This document shows positions 46,921 through 55,885 of a DNA stretch of 64,000 nt, piece by piece. Position 1 is the stretch's first letter. Each line of letters opens with the position of its first letter. The notes under the pieces were generated by a model, which was not told the DNA's origin, did not search any database, and worked only from the letters and a program-made list of their open reading frames with translations. The stretch comes from Flavobacterium sp. MDT1-60 (GTDB lineage Bacteria > Bacteroidota > Bacteroidia > Flavobacteriales > Flavobacteriaceae). Where the stretch lies: the NCBI RefSeq assembly GCF_014844035.1, contig NZ_CP062159.1:1116001-1180000 (forward strand), given 5' to 3'. Both the position numbers and the translations under genes were made by a program.

Positions 46921-48003
46921 ATGGAAAATAAGAAAGAAATGAGAAAGTGGTTAGAAGATTTCAATTTAAATCACCCACTTGTGATAGCTGGACCTTGTAG
47001 TGCAGAAACGGAAGATCAAGTATTAAAGATTGCTCATGAATTGAAAGATTCAAAAGTTAGTGTATTCAGAGCTGGAATCTGGAAACCAAGAACGCGTCCG
47101 GGAGGATTTGAAGGTGTTGGAGAAATTGGTTTAAAATGGTTACAAAAAGCTAAAAAAGAAACTGGTTTATTAATGGGAACTGAAGTTGCGACTGCAGCGC
47201 ATTGTAAACTGGCTTTAGAACATGATATCGACGTTTTATGGGTTGGTGCACGTACAACTGCAAACCCATTCGCAGTTCAGGAAATTGCTGATACATTAAA
47301 AGGAACTGATAAAATCGTTTTGGTTAAAAACCCTGTAAATCCGGATTTAGCTTTATGGTTAGGTGGTGTTGAGCGTTTGCACATGGCTGGAATTGAGAAA
47401 TTAGGAGTAATTCACAGAGGTTTCTCTACTTACGAGAAAACAAAATACAGAAACATTCCGGAATGGCAAATTGCTATCGAATTGCAAAATAAATTCCCTG
47501 ATTTACCTTTAATCATCGATCCATCTCACATTACCGGAGATCGTAAAATGATTTTCGAAGTAACACAAGAGGCTTTAGATTTGAATTACGATGGTATGAT
47601 TATCGAAACGCACTACGATCCGGACAACGCCTGGTCTGATGCTGCTCAACAAGTTACTCCTGATGTTTTGAAACAAATTATTAAAGATTTGACGATCAGA
47701 AAAACAGATGACACTACAGATGAGTACAGTTCAAAAATGACTAAATTAAGAGCCAATATCGACGTTTTGGATGCTAACTTATTAGAGTTATTAGGAAAAC
47801 GTATGAAAGTAGCTGACGAAATTGGTCAGGTGAAAAAAGATGCAAACGTAGCGATTCTTCAAAACAATCGTTGGAATGAAATCTTAGGAAAAATGATTTT
47901 AGAAGGTGAGAAAAAAGGTCTTACTGAAGAGTTTGTTTTGAGAATGTTCAAAGCAATCCACCAGGAAAGTATCGGTCACCAGGAAAAAATATTCAACGCA
48001 TAA
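46921..48003 (+). CDS. DAHP synthase / chorismate mutase fusion
   Basis: 360 residues. The N-terminal DAHP synthase domain (about 1-260) carries HPLVIAGPCSAETEDQVLKI, FRAGIWKPRTRPGGFEGVGE, TEVATAAHCKLAL, LWVGARTTANPFAVQE, LVKNPVNPD, GVIHRGFSTYEKTKYRN and IDPSHITGDRK. The C-terminal AroQ-type chorismate mutase (about 268-355) has MTKLRANIDVLDANLLELLG with KRMKVADEIGQVKK. It condenses PEP with erythrose 4-phosphate and also rearranges chorismate to prephenate, feeding both pheA and tyrA products. Last gene of the operon; a terminator follows. Confidence 0.95.
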   Translation: MENKKEMRKWLEDFNLNHPLVIAGPCSAETEDQVLKIAHELKDSKVSVFRAGIWKPRTRPGGFEGVGEIGLKWLQKAKKETGLLMGTEVATAAHCKLALEHDIDVLWVGARTTANPFAVQEIADTLKGTDKIVLVKNPVNPDLALWLGGVERLHMAGIEKLGVIHRGFSTYEKTKYRNIPEWQIAIELQNKFPDLPLIIDPSHITGDRKMIFEVTQEALDLNYDGMIIETHYDPDNAWSDAAQQVTPDVLKQIIKDLTIRKTDDTTDEYSSKMTKLRANIDVLDANLLELLGKRMKVADEIGQVKKDANVAILQNNRWNEILGKMILEGEKKGLTEEFVLRMFKAIHQESIGHQEKIFNA

Positions 48004-48097
48004 TATTTTTTAAACCATATAAGTGGTATAAGTCTATTTAAGTTATTTGTAACATTAACTATAAATTTACTTATAACATAGTGGTTGTTTTAAATAT

Positions 48098-48138
48098 AAA
48101 TCCTCATTTCTTCTTTAGAAGATTTGGGGATTTTTGTT
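48098..48138 (+). terminator. Terminator of the Phe/Tyr operon
   Basis: An outer stem of AAATCCTC with GGGGATTT and an inner stem of CTTCT with AGAAG around TTT(A), followed by five or more T. Some G-U pairing, but the U-tract is clear. Confidence 0.65.
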
Positions 48139-48146
48139 TTATATTA

Positions 48147-48225
48147 CATAGCCCACGGTTTCAACCGTGGGGACGTAAATCAATAATCATAATCTTTATC
48201 CACACGTTTAAAACCGTGGGCTATG
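48147..48225. repeat. REPIN-like pair of inverted REP palindromes
   Basis: CATAGCCCACGGTTT (48147-48161) and its exact complement AAACCGTGGGCTATG (48211-48225) bracket a 49-base spacer. Each end is itself a small hairpin: CCCACGG with CCGTGGG at the left, and a looser CCACACG/CCGTGGG version at the right. A single copy occurs at 40608. This is the layout of REP doublets mobilised by RAYT transposases; no RAYT gene is in the window. Confidence 0.75.
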
Positions 48226-48241
48226 TTTAAAATTATTCATT

Positions 48242-48249
48242 TATCTTTG
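48242..48249 (+). promoter_or_regulatory. -7 promoter box of rsgA
   Basis: TATCTTTG, a perfect TAnnTTTG match 55 bases upstream of the rsgA ATG, directly downstream of the REP doublet. Confidence 0.5.
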
Positions 48250-48303
48250 CAAAGATTTAGTTTTCAAATCTGAAATCTAAAATCGTATATCTAAAATTAA
48301 AAA

Positions 48304-49288
48304 ATGACAGGACTCGTATATAAATCTACAGGAAGTTGGTATACCGTAAAATCGGAACAAGGCGATTTTATAGAATGCCGTATGAAAGGGAAGTTTAGGA
48401 TGAAAGGTATAAAAAGTACTAATCCTATTGCTGTAGGCGATATTGTCGATTATGAACTCGAAGAAACTTCAGATGCTGTAACCGGAACTATTTTTAATAT
48501 TCACGAAAGAAAGAATTACATTGTTCGTAAATCGGTTAACCTTTCGCATCAAATGCATATTATTGCGTCGAATATTGATCGTGTCTTTTTATTGATAACG
48601 ATTAATAATCCACCCACAACCTTCAATTTTATAGACCGTTTTTTTGGTAACTGCCGAAGCTTATAATATTGAAACTATATTAGTTTTTAATAAGATCGAT
48701 ACTTTTGACGATGCTACGTTAGATGATCAATTGTATATGCAATATGTCTATGAGCAGATTGGTTATAAATGCCTTCGCGTTTCGTCGACTGAAATGAAGG
48801 GAATTGAGGAACTGAAAGAAATGATGATTGGTAAAGTAAGTATGTTCTCTGGACATTCCGGTGTGGGAAAATCAACTTTGGTAAATGCTATGGAGCCTTC
48901 TTTGCATCTTAAAACCAAAACCATTTCAGAAGCCAGTAAACAAGGTCAGCACACCACTACTTTTGCTGAAATGTATGACTTGTCTTTTAATGCTAAAATT
49001 ATTGATACCCCGGGAATTAAAGGTTTCGGAATTGTGGATATGGAAAAAGAAGAAATCAGCGGCTATTTTCCTGAGTTTTTCAGACTGAAAGATCAATGTA
49101 AATTCAACAATTGTCTGCATAAAGAAGAACCACACTGTGCTATAAAAGCAGCTTTGGAAAAAGACGAAATTTCGTGGACGCGTTACAATAGTTATTTGAA
49201 AATTCTTGAAGGCGATGAAGAAAATTATCGTACAGATTCGTATGATGAAGATCGTAAAATTAGCGATGAAACCAGAAACCAGAAATAA
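48304..49288 (+). CDS. rsgA: Ribosome small-subunit GTPase RsgA (one-base frameshift)
   Basis: Circularly permuted GTPase that checks maturation of the 30S subunit. The N-terminal OB fold (MTGLVYKSTGSWYTVKSEQG) is followed by the G4 motif VFNKID, G1 GHSGVGKSTLVN and G3 DTPGIKGFG. A zinc knuckle follows: CKFNNC, then HKEEPHC. The frame breaks in a T7 run (48639-48645) which should be T6. Removing one T restores FIDRFLVTAEAYNIETILVF and gives 328 codons. This is the only one of the nine indels that is a gain. Confidence 0.88.
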
Positions 49289-49377
49289 ATTCCAAAATAA
49301 AAATTGCTTCGCCTGTTCGCTAGCGCTCGGGTCCAAATTCCAAACCTATAATAATCATAAACAATAGTTTATTGTAG

Positions 49378-49397
49378 AGATGCACTGCAGTGCATCT
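49378..49397. repeat. 20-base perfect palindrome
   Basis: AGATGCACTG followed by its exact reverse complement, in the rsgA-dtd spacer. A nearby segment, CTTCGCCTGTTCGCTAGCGC (from 49309), is also repeat-like. Possible terminator for rsgA or a REP-type element; there is no T-run. Confidence 0.5.
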
Positions 49398-49462
49398 AAC
49401 AACAGAATTTAAAAATCTTTTTAATCCTGTAATCTGTGGCAAAAACCACATCATTAAAAAAC

Positions 49463-49915
49463 ATGAAAATAGTTCTTCAAAGAGTTTCTCAGGCATCTGT
49501 AACGGTAGATTCTAAAATTGTTGCCGATATTCATAAAGGACTATTAGTGTTAGTTGGGATTCAAGATTCCGATACCCGGGAAGACATCGATTGGCTGGTT
49601 GGAAAAATCATTAAAATGAGAATTTTTGGCGATGAAAATGACGTCATGAATTGCTCGGTTCAGGATATTGACGGCGATATCATTGTAGTAAGTCAGTTTA
49701 CACTTCACGCTTCTACAAAAAAAGGAAACCGCCCTTCGTATATAAAAGCTTCAAAGCCAGAGTTTGCGATTCCGATGTATGAGAACTTCGTAAAATCTTT
49801 AGAAAAAGATTTTAATAAAAAAGTACAGACCGGAATTTTTGGTGCAGATATGAAAGTCAGTCTGTTGAATGACGGCCCGGTTACGATTTTAATTGACAGC
49901 AAAAACAGGGAATAA
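49463..49915 (+). CDS. dtd: D-aminoacyl-tRNA deacylase
   Basis: 150 residues from MKIVLQRVSQASVTVDSKIV. Removes D-amino acids wrongly attached to tRNA. Motifs: GLLVLVGIQDSDTREDIDWL, VVSQFTLHASTKKGNRPSYI (SQFTL and the Gly-x-Pro-type NRPS region) and FGADMKVSLLNDGPVTILID. An upstream in-frame ATG at 49436 adds nine residues that do not match the family start. Usual length. Monocistronic or co-transcribed with rsgA. Confidence 0.93.
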   Translation: MKIVLQRVSQASVTVDSKIVADIHKGLLVLVGIQDSDTREDIDWLVGKIIKMRIFGDENDVMNCSVQDIDGDIIVVSQFTLHASTKKGNRPSYIKASKPEFAIPMYENFVKSLEKDFNKKVQTGIFGADMKVSLLNDGPVTILIDSKNRE

Positions 49916-49954
49916 AAATTCATAAACAAATGTTAAGGATTTCTAAAAATAATA

Positions 49955-49962
49955 TATATTTG
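49955..49962 (+). promoter_or_regulatory. -7 promoter box of the DUF3857 gene array
   Basis: TATATTTG matches TAnnTTTG and lies 17 bases before the first DUF3857 start codon. The four following genes are separated by 2-14 bases and probably share it. Confidence 0.5.
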
Positions 49963-49978
49963 GAGAAATTCCCTACTA

Positions 49979-51886
49979 ATGAAAAAACCTTTTTTTGCGT
50001 TATTTTTTTTGTTATTTTCCTTTATTTCTTCTGCTCAAAAGAACAATTATTCTGTTTTAACTCTTACTGATAGTTTAAAGGCTAATGCCGATGCTGTGGT
50101 GCGCTTGGATCAAATGGATATAGTCATTGCTTCGCAAAGAGCTATGAACATTAAAACACAAAGAATTGTAACGGTTTTTAATGAAACAGGGTTGAGTGAC
50201 ATCGAAGCCTATCAGGGATATGATAAATCCACTTCGGTAAAAAATATTGAAGCGATTGTTTATGATGCTTTTGGGAATGAAATCAAGAAAATTAAACGTA
50301 AAGATTTTAAAGACCAAAGTGCAGTTAGCGGGAGCACCCTCTTCTCAGATAATCGTGTAATTTTTTTAGAATATACTCCGGTTTCTTATCCTTTTACCAT
50401 TGTTTACAATAGTGAGATTGAAAGTTCAAATACAGCCTTTTTACCACAATGGTATTTCTTAGGAGGCTATTCTGTAAGTATTGAGAAATGCGTTTTAAAT
50501 GTTACTTATCCAAATAATCTCGGATTTAAAAAGAAAGAATTTCAATTTACCGGTTATAATATCAAAAAAACTTTAGATACGGACACACAATTAAGCTATG
50601 TTGCGAACAATATTTTAGCTCAGAAACCTGAAAATTTAAGCCCTTCCGGGAGAGATCTTTTTCCAAGAGTTATCATGGGTCTGGAGAATTTTCATTTAGA
50701 AGGTGTTGACGGAACGGCTAAAACCTGGGAAGCATTTGGTAAATGGTACAGTGACAAAATTCTAACCGGAACTACTGATTTATCTGAAGAAACTAAAGCG
50801 AAAATAAAAGCATTAGTAGGTGATGAAAAAGACCCAATAAAGAAAGCAAAAATCATTTATGACTATGTTCAGAAAAAATCAAGATATGTAAATATTGCTG
50901 TTGGTATTGGAGGATGGAAACCAATGCTTGCAGCAGATGTTGATCGTTTAGGATATGGAGATTGTAAAGCATTGTCAAATTACACCAAAGCACTTTTACA
51001 GGCTGTTGATGTTCCTTCCTATAACACTATTTTGTATGGCGATACCTATAAATCGAACATCCAGTCTGATTTTGTTTCGATGCAGGGAAACCATATGATC
51101 CTGGCAATCCCAAATGGGGATAATTATACTTTTCTGGAATGTACCAGCCAGGATGATCCTTTTGGTTATCAGGGAACTTTTACAGACGATAGAGACGTTT
51201 TAGTTGTTAAACCGGAAGGTGGTGTAATTGTAAGAACTAAAATATATGAGGACAAAGGTAACAGGCAAATTGATAAAGGAATTTATACTATTGATGAAAA
51301 CGGTAATTTTTCGGGTTCAATTTCGATAATTTCAGAAGGTTCTCAGTATAATTCTAAACAAAGACTAGAAAGTAGTCAGCCTACAGAAAAAGAAAAATAT
51401 TATAAGAAGTATTGGGATCATATCAATAATCTGAAATTAGGTAAAATAAATTTTACTAACGATAAGCAAAGCATTCGTTTTACTGAGGATATTCAAATTA
51501 GTGCAATGAACTATGCTCCAATTTCGGCTAATAAAATGATTTTTGCTGTCGATGCATTTAATCAAAATGCCGAAAATGTAAGACGGATCAGAAATAGAAA
51601 AAATCCTTTTGAGATTCAGCGTGGTTATTTGGATACAGATGAAATTGAAATTAATTTACCAGCTGGTTTTGCTATTGAGTTTTTGCCTTCAAACTATGAA
51701 TTGAAGGGGAAATTTGGAGAATACAAAACTGAAATCATCAAAAAAGAAAATAACAAACTGCTTTACAAACGCTCTATGCTCGTAAATAAAGGTAAATATT
51801 CGAATAAGGAATACGATGAATATCGCCTTTTTATGGAACAAGTATCGAGAAACGATAACGCTAAAATTATCCTTACCAAAAACTAA
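49979..51886 (+). CDS. DUF3857/transglutaminase-like protein, catalytic residues present
   Basis: 635 residues. Signal peptide ends ISSAQ. N-terminal DUF3857 domain about 45-230 (ERIV-type strand QRIVTVFNETGLSDIEAYQG, YTPVSYPFTIVYNSEIES). Transglutaminase core about 285-395, with the Cys in YGDCKALSNYTKALLQAV (C329), the His in GNHMILAIP (H372) and E387 in FLECTSQDDP at the usual Asp place. A C-terminal beta domain follows. Exported to the periplasm or outer surface. First of four tandem paralogues and the only one that keeps the Cys-His pair. Substrate unknown. Confidence 0.85.
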   Translation: MKKPFFALFFLLFSFISSAQKNNYSVLTLTDSLKANADAVVRLDQMDIVIASQRAMNIKTQRIVTVFNETGLSDIEAYQGYDKSTSVKNIEAIVYDAFGNEIKKIKRKDFKDQSAVSGSTLFSDNRVIFLEYTPVSYPFTIVYNSEIESSNTAFLPQWYFLGGYSVSIEKCVLNVTYPNNLGFKKKEFQFTGYNIKKTLDTDTQLSYVANNILAQKPENLSPSGRDLFPRVIMGLENFHLEGVDGTAKTWEAFGKWYSDKILTGTTDLSEETKAKIKALVGDEKDPIKKAKIIYDYVQKKSRYVNIAVGIGGWKPMLAADVDRLGYGDCKALSNYTKALLQAVDVPSYNTILYGDTYKSNIQSDFVSMQGNHMILAIPNGDNYTFLECTSQDDPFGYQGTFTDDRDVLVVKPEGGVIVRTKIYEDKGNRQIDKGIYTIDENGNFSGSISIISEGSQYNSKQRLESSQPTEKEKYYKKYWDHINNLKLGKINFTNDKQSIRFTEDIQISAMNYAPISANKMIFAVDAFNQNAENVRRIRNRKNPFEIQRGYLDTDEIEINLPAGFAIEFLPSNYELKGKFGEYKTEIIKKENNKLLYKRSMLVNKGKYSNKEYDEYRLFMEQVSRNDNAKIILTKN

Positions 51887-51900
51887 CCAAAAACCAACCA

Positions 51901-53910
51901 ATGAAATCTATCAAACTTTTTAGTCTATCTGTTCTCTTACTGTTTTTTTCGAAAGTAACAGCACAGGAATTTAAATTAGGAAAGGTATCCATTGCTGAAT
52001 TAGAGCAAAAAGTGCATCCAAAAGATTCAGCAGCAGTTGCAGCTGTTTTGTATAAAAAGGGAAAATCAAGAATCGAATATGATCAAACTGACGGATTTGT
52101 GGTTTTGACCGATGTTGAAACCCGAATAAAAATATATAAAAAAGAAGGTTATAATTGGGCAAATCATAGTGTTTGGTATTTTAATACCTCAAATTTGACT
52201 GAAAAAGTGTTTTTTACTGATGCATATACTTATAATTTGGTTAATGGTAAAATTGAAAAAACTAAACTAAAGAGTGAAGGAACTTTTGACGAAGTATTAG
52301 ATAAGGTAAGAGGTCAAAAAAAGATCACTATGCCTAACGTAAAAGAAGGTTCAGTTGTAGAATTTAAATATTCTGTAAAAAGTCCTTCCAGAATGATCAG
52401 AGAATGGAATTTTCAATCCAGTATTCCGGTAAATTATTCAGAATTCAGTACTTATATTCCTGAATATTATGTTTTTAATCCAAGACAAAAAGGATATATT
52501 TTTCCTAAAGTTACAGCCACAAAAAACAATAAATCAATTACTCTTACAAGTAAGGAAAGATCTGAAGGACGAGTGATAAGAACGGAGTATTCTACTGAAA
52601 AAGTGGAGTATATAGAGAGTCAAAATACTTATATAGCTCAAGATTTTCCCGCTATGAAAGACGAAGCTTTTGTGAATAATATGGATAATTATGTCTCTAG
52701 TATAGAGCATGAATTAGCGATGGTTAAATTTCCCAATGAACCATTAAAACCATATTCTACAGATTGGAATTCGGTTGCGAAAACAATTTACGATTACGAT
52801 ACTTTTGGACCGGAACTAAATAAGACGGGTTATTTTGAAGATGACCTGGAAGTGTTGTTAGCCGGAAAAAACACACCTGAAGAAAAAATATTGGCTATTT
52901 TAAATCATGTGAAATCAAATGTAAAATGGAACAAGTATACTGGTTACGATTGCGATTTGGGCGTTAAGAAGGCTTATAAAGAAAAAACAGGAAATATTGG
53001 GGATATCAATTTAATGCTAACTGCAATGTTGCGCTTTGCAGGTTTAAATGCAGATCCTGTTTTGGTTAGTACACGCTCTAACGGAATTTCATTATTTCCC
53101 AATAGAAATGCTTTCAATTATGTAATTGCAGCTGTTGAAACTCCAACGGGATATGTTCTTTTAGATGCATCTGATAAATTTTCAATTCCAAATGTTTTGC
53201 CGGTTCACTGTTTAAATTGGTACGGAAGATTAATTCGTAAAGATGGAAGTTCTGAAGAAATTGATTTGATGCCTAAAAAACCATCCCTTGATACCGTTTT
53301 TATGAATTATACTATTGATGCTGATGGTAAAATTACTGGTAAAACAAGAAGACAATGTACAGATTATAATGCATTAGTTACAAGAGATAATATTGATGGC
53401 GTTAAAGAAGAAACTTATTTGGAAAGGTTGGAGAATGAAAATAATAAAATTGAAATTAGCGAATATTCCAGAACTAATGAAAAGGAAATTTTATTACCAA
53501 TGATAGAATCGTATTCTTTTACCGGAAACGATTTGTGTGAAGTTATTGGAGGAAAAATTTATGTAAATCCTATGTTGTTTTTTACAGAAAGCCAAAATCC
53601 ATTTAAGCAGGAAATCAGAGAATATCCGGTGGATTTTAAATACCCTTTTGCTGATAAATACAATATTATTATTAAAATACCTGAGGGATTTGCAGTAGAA
53701 ACACTCCCAGCACCTGCAGTAATTGCGATGGCAGATGATTTAGGTACTTTTAAGTTCAATATTGCGTCAAACGATGGAACGTTGCAATTGATGATATCAA
53801 ATCAAATTAATGAAGCCATTATTTCTACAGAGAAATACGAAATGCTAAAAGAATATTACAAAGGAATGGTTGCAAAAGAAACCGAGAAAATAGTTTTAAA
53901 AAGAATTTAA
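51901..53910 (+). CDS. DUF3857/transglutaminase-like protein, catalytically degenerate (copy 2)
   Basis: 669 residues, signal peptide ending KVTAQ. Then EFKLGKVSIAELEQKVHPKD, a start shared by copies 3 and 4. DUF3857 strands (MPNVKEGSVVEFKYSVKSPS) lead to the transglutaminase fold, but the Cys position reads GDINLMLTAML (Ile, about residue 368) and the His position reads AFNYVIAA (Asn). The Asp is kept in LLDASDKF. It should therefore not act as a transglutaminase and may bind a ligand or partner. It begins 14 bases after copy 1, with a 2-base gap to copy 3. Confidence 0.85.
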   Translation: MKSIKLFSLSVLLLFFSKVTAQEFKLGKVSIAELEQKVHPKDSAAVAAVLYKKGKSRIEYDQTDGFVVLTDVETRIKIYKKEGYNWANHSVWYFNTSNLTEKVFFTDAYTYNLVNGKIEKTKLKSEGTFDEVLDKVRGQKKITMPNVKEGSVVEFKYSVKSPSRMIREWNFQSSIPVNYSEFSTYIPEYYVFNPRQKGYIFPKVTATKNNKSITLTSKERSEGRVIRTEYSTEKVEYIESQNTYIAQDFPAMKDEAFVNNMDNYVSSIEHELAMVKFPNEPLKPYSTDWNSVAKTIYDYDTFGPELNKTGYFEDDLEVLLAGKNTPEEKILAILNHVKSNVKWNKYTGYDCDLGVKKAYKEKTGNIGDINLMLTAMLRFAGLNADPVLVSTRSNGISLFPNRNAFNYVIAAVETPTGYVLLDASDKFSIPNVLPVHCLNWYGRLIRKDGSSEEIDLMPKKPSLDTVFMNYTIDADGKITGKTRRQCTDYNALVTRDNIDGVKEETYLERLENENNKIEISEYSRTNEKEILLPMIESYSFTGNDLCEVIGGKIYVNPMLFFTESQNPFKQEIREYPVDFKYPFADKYNIIIKIPEGFAVETLPAPAVIAMADDLGTFKFNIASNDGTLQLMISNQINEAIISTEKYEMLKEYYKGMVAKETEKIVLKRI

Positions 53911-53912
53911 AA

Positions 53913-55883
53913 ATGGGATTACGTTTAATGGTTGTCTCCGCTTTATTGGTTTTGGGGGCTTCAAAAGTCAATGCTCAAAATTATGAGTTGGGGAAAGTTA
54001 CAATTGCTGAATTACAAGAAAAATCGAATGCAAAAGATACAGCGGCTCCGGCCGCTATTTTATTTAAAAAAGGAAGAACCTTTTTTACCTATACTGAAGG
54101 AAAAGGACTTGTTATTAATAATGTCTATGAATTCAGGATTAAAATTTATAAAAAAGAAGGATTAAAATGGGCAAATCAGGAAGTTTCTTATTATGTAGGA
54201 TATGAGAATCTGAATGATGATACTGTGAATTTTTCTAACGCAGCAACATACAATCTTGAAAATGGAGAAATTGTAAAAACGAAACTGAATAGTGAGGGAA
54301 GTTTCAAAAATAAAATAAACAATTATTGGAACAAGGCGACTATCACCTTACCAAATGTTAAAGTAGGTTCTATTATAGAATTTAAGTATGTCTTGAAATC
54401 AGAAAATATAGTGAAGCTACCTGATTTTGATTTTCAATATACTATTCCGGTCAGTTATTTCGAGTATAAAACAGAGATTCCCGAGTTTTTTATTTATAAA
54501 TCTTTGCTTATCGGAAATTTAAAAATAGAAACAAAAGCAGAATTAGTTTTAAGTAGTCAGGTCTTTGCAAGAGGTTATAAACAGATTAATAGTTTTTATA
54601 CTTCAAAAGATATTCCGGCACTTAATGAGGAAAGATTTGTTGATAATATAAATAATTATAAAGGGTCAATTCAAAACGAATTAGAAAAAGAAAGATATCC
54701 TGATAAGCCAGGTATTGATTATACAAAAACATGGGAAGGCGTAGCTACTTCAATCTATAAGAATAAGGATTTTGGAGGAGAACTTAAACAAAAAGATTAT
54801 TTTTTAGAAGATATAAAAGAGATCTTGCAGAAAACAGATTCTAAAAAAGAACGGTTAAACTTGATTTTTCAGTTTGTTCAAAATAGAATGAACTGGACGG
54901 GAAAAAGGGGGTACTTTGTAGATAAAGGTGTAAAAAAAGCCTATGAAGAAAAGTCAGGAAATGTTGCTGAAATAAATTTTATTTTGATTTCGATGCTTAA
55001 AGCAGCCGGAATCGACGTAAATCCTGTTTTAGCGAGTACAGTTGAAAATGGTGTTCCGGTATTTCCAAATAGAACTGTTTTTAATTATGTCATTGGTGCT
55101 GCCGAAATTGAGGGACAGAAAATTTTGATGGATGCTTCAAATAAGTTTACAACGCCTAATATTTTGCCATTAAATCTTTTAAACTGGAAAGGCAGGCTTA
55201 TCAAAGAAGATGGTTCTTCTCAAGAAATTGATATGATTCCTAAAATAGCTTCAAAAGAAAATTATACAATAACAGCAAGTATAAATCCTGATCTTGGTGA
55301 GATTGACGGAAGGTTGCGAATCAAGAAAACAGATTATGATGCTTTTCGTTTTAGAGAAATAAATTCAAATAGTAATGAGAATTCTTATCTCGAAAAATTA
55401 GAGAATGATTTAGGAAAAATTGAAATCGAAGACTATAAGATCGAGAATAAAATCGGAGATTTATCAAAACCAGTTCAGGAAGAATTTAATTTTAAGGCCA
55501 GACACTCTTATGATATTATTGGTGGGAAAATATTTTTAAGACCAATACTTTTTTTTACTGATGTCATTAATCCGTTTAAGCAAGAAAAAAGACAAATGCC
55601 TATTTATTTTGGGTATCCAAGTCAGGAGACTTATAACGTATTTTTAGATATTCCAGATGGTTTTGTTGTTGAATCGCTTCCAAAGCCAATGCGAATTGTA
55701 ACAGAAAACAGAGATGCATCTTATACAATGAATATGATTTCTGAAGAAAACAAAGTCCATATTCAGGTTGTTAAGGAAATAAACAAATATATTTTTGCTA
55801 CGGATGATTATGATATGCTCAAAGAGTTTTTTCAAAATATAATTGTGAGTCAAAATGAAAAAATAGTTTTAAAAAGAATCTAA
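53913..55883 (+). CDS. DUF3857/transglutaminase-like protein, catalytically degenerate (copy 3)
   Basis: 656 residues; signal peptide MGLRLMVVSALLVLGASKVNAQ in form. Its strongest likeness is to copy 4 (shared NVKVGSIIE, ENIVKLPDFDFQY, YFEYKTEIPEF). The would-be active site reads GNVAEINFILISMLKAAG (no Cys) and VFNYVIGAAEI (Asn for His), with the Asp in LMDASNKF. Ends with the shared tail IIVSQNEKIVLKRI. Two bases separate it from each neighbour, so the four genes are one transcription unit. Function unknown. Confidence 0.85.
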   Translation: MGLRLMVVSALLVLGASKVNAQNYELGKVTIAELQEKSNAKDTAAPAAILFKKGRTFFTYTEGKGLVINNVYEFRIKIYKKEGLKWANQEVSYYVGYENLNDDTVNFSNAATYNLENGEIVKTKLNSEGSFKNKINNYWNKATITLPNVKVGSIIEFKYVLKSENIVKLPDFDFQYTIPVSYFEYKTEIPEFFIYKSLLIGNLKIETKAELVLSSQVFARGYKQINSFYTSKDIPALNEERFVDNINNYKGSIQNELEKERYPDKPGIDYTKTWEGVATSIYKNKDFGGELKQKDYFLEDIKEILQKTDSKKERLNLIFQFVQNRMNWTGKRGYFVDKGVKKAYEEKSGNVAEINFILISMLKAAGIDVNPVLASTVENGVPVFPNRTVFNYVIGAAEIEGQKILMDASNKFTTPNILPLNLLNWKGRLIKEDGSSQEIDMIPKIASKENYTITASINPDLGEIDGRLRIKKTDYDAFRFREINSNSNENSYLEKLENDLGKIEIEDYKIENKIGDLSKPVQEEFNFKARHSYDIIGGKIFLRPILFFTDVINPFKQEKRQMPIYFGYPSQETYNVFLDIPDGFVVESLPKPMRIVTENRDASYTMNMISEENKVHIQVVKEINKYIFATDDYDMLKEFFQNIIVSQNEKIVLKRI

Positions 55884-55885
55884 AC

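Larger units (their letters stand above)
48004..48303. other. Spacer with terminator, REPIN-like element and rsgA promoter
   Basis: 300 bases without a gene. AAACCATATAAGTGGTATAA near 48013 belongs to the repeat family at 7104 and 59570. It then holds a terminator (48098-48138), the double REP (48147-48225) and TATCTTTG at 48242-48249. No tRNA or coding frame. Confidence 0.6.
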
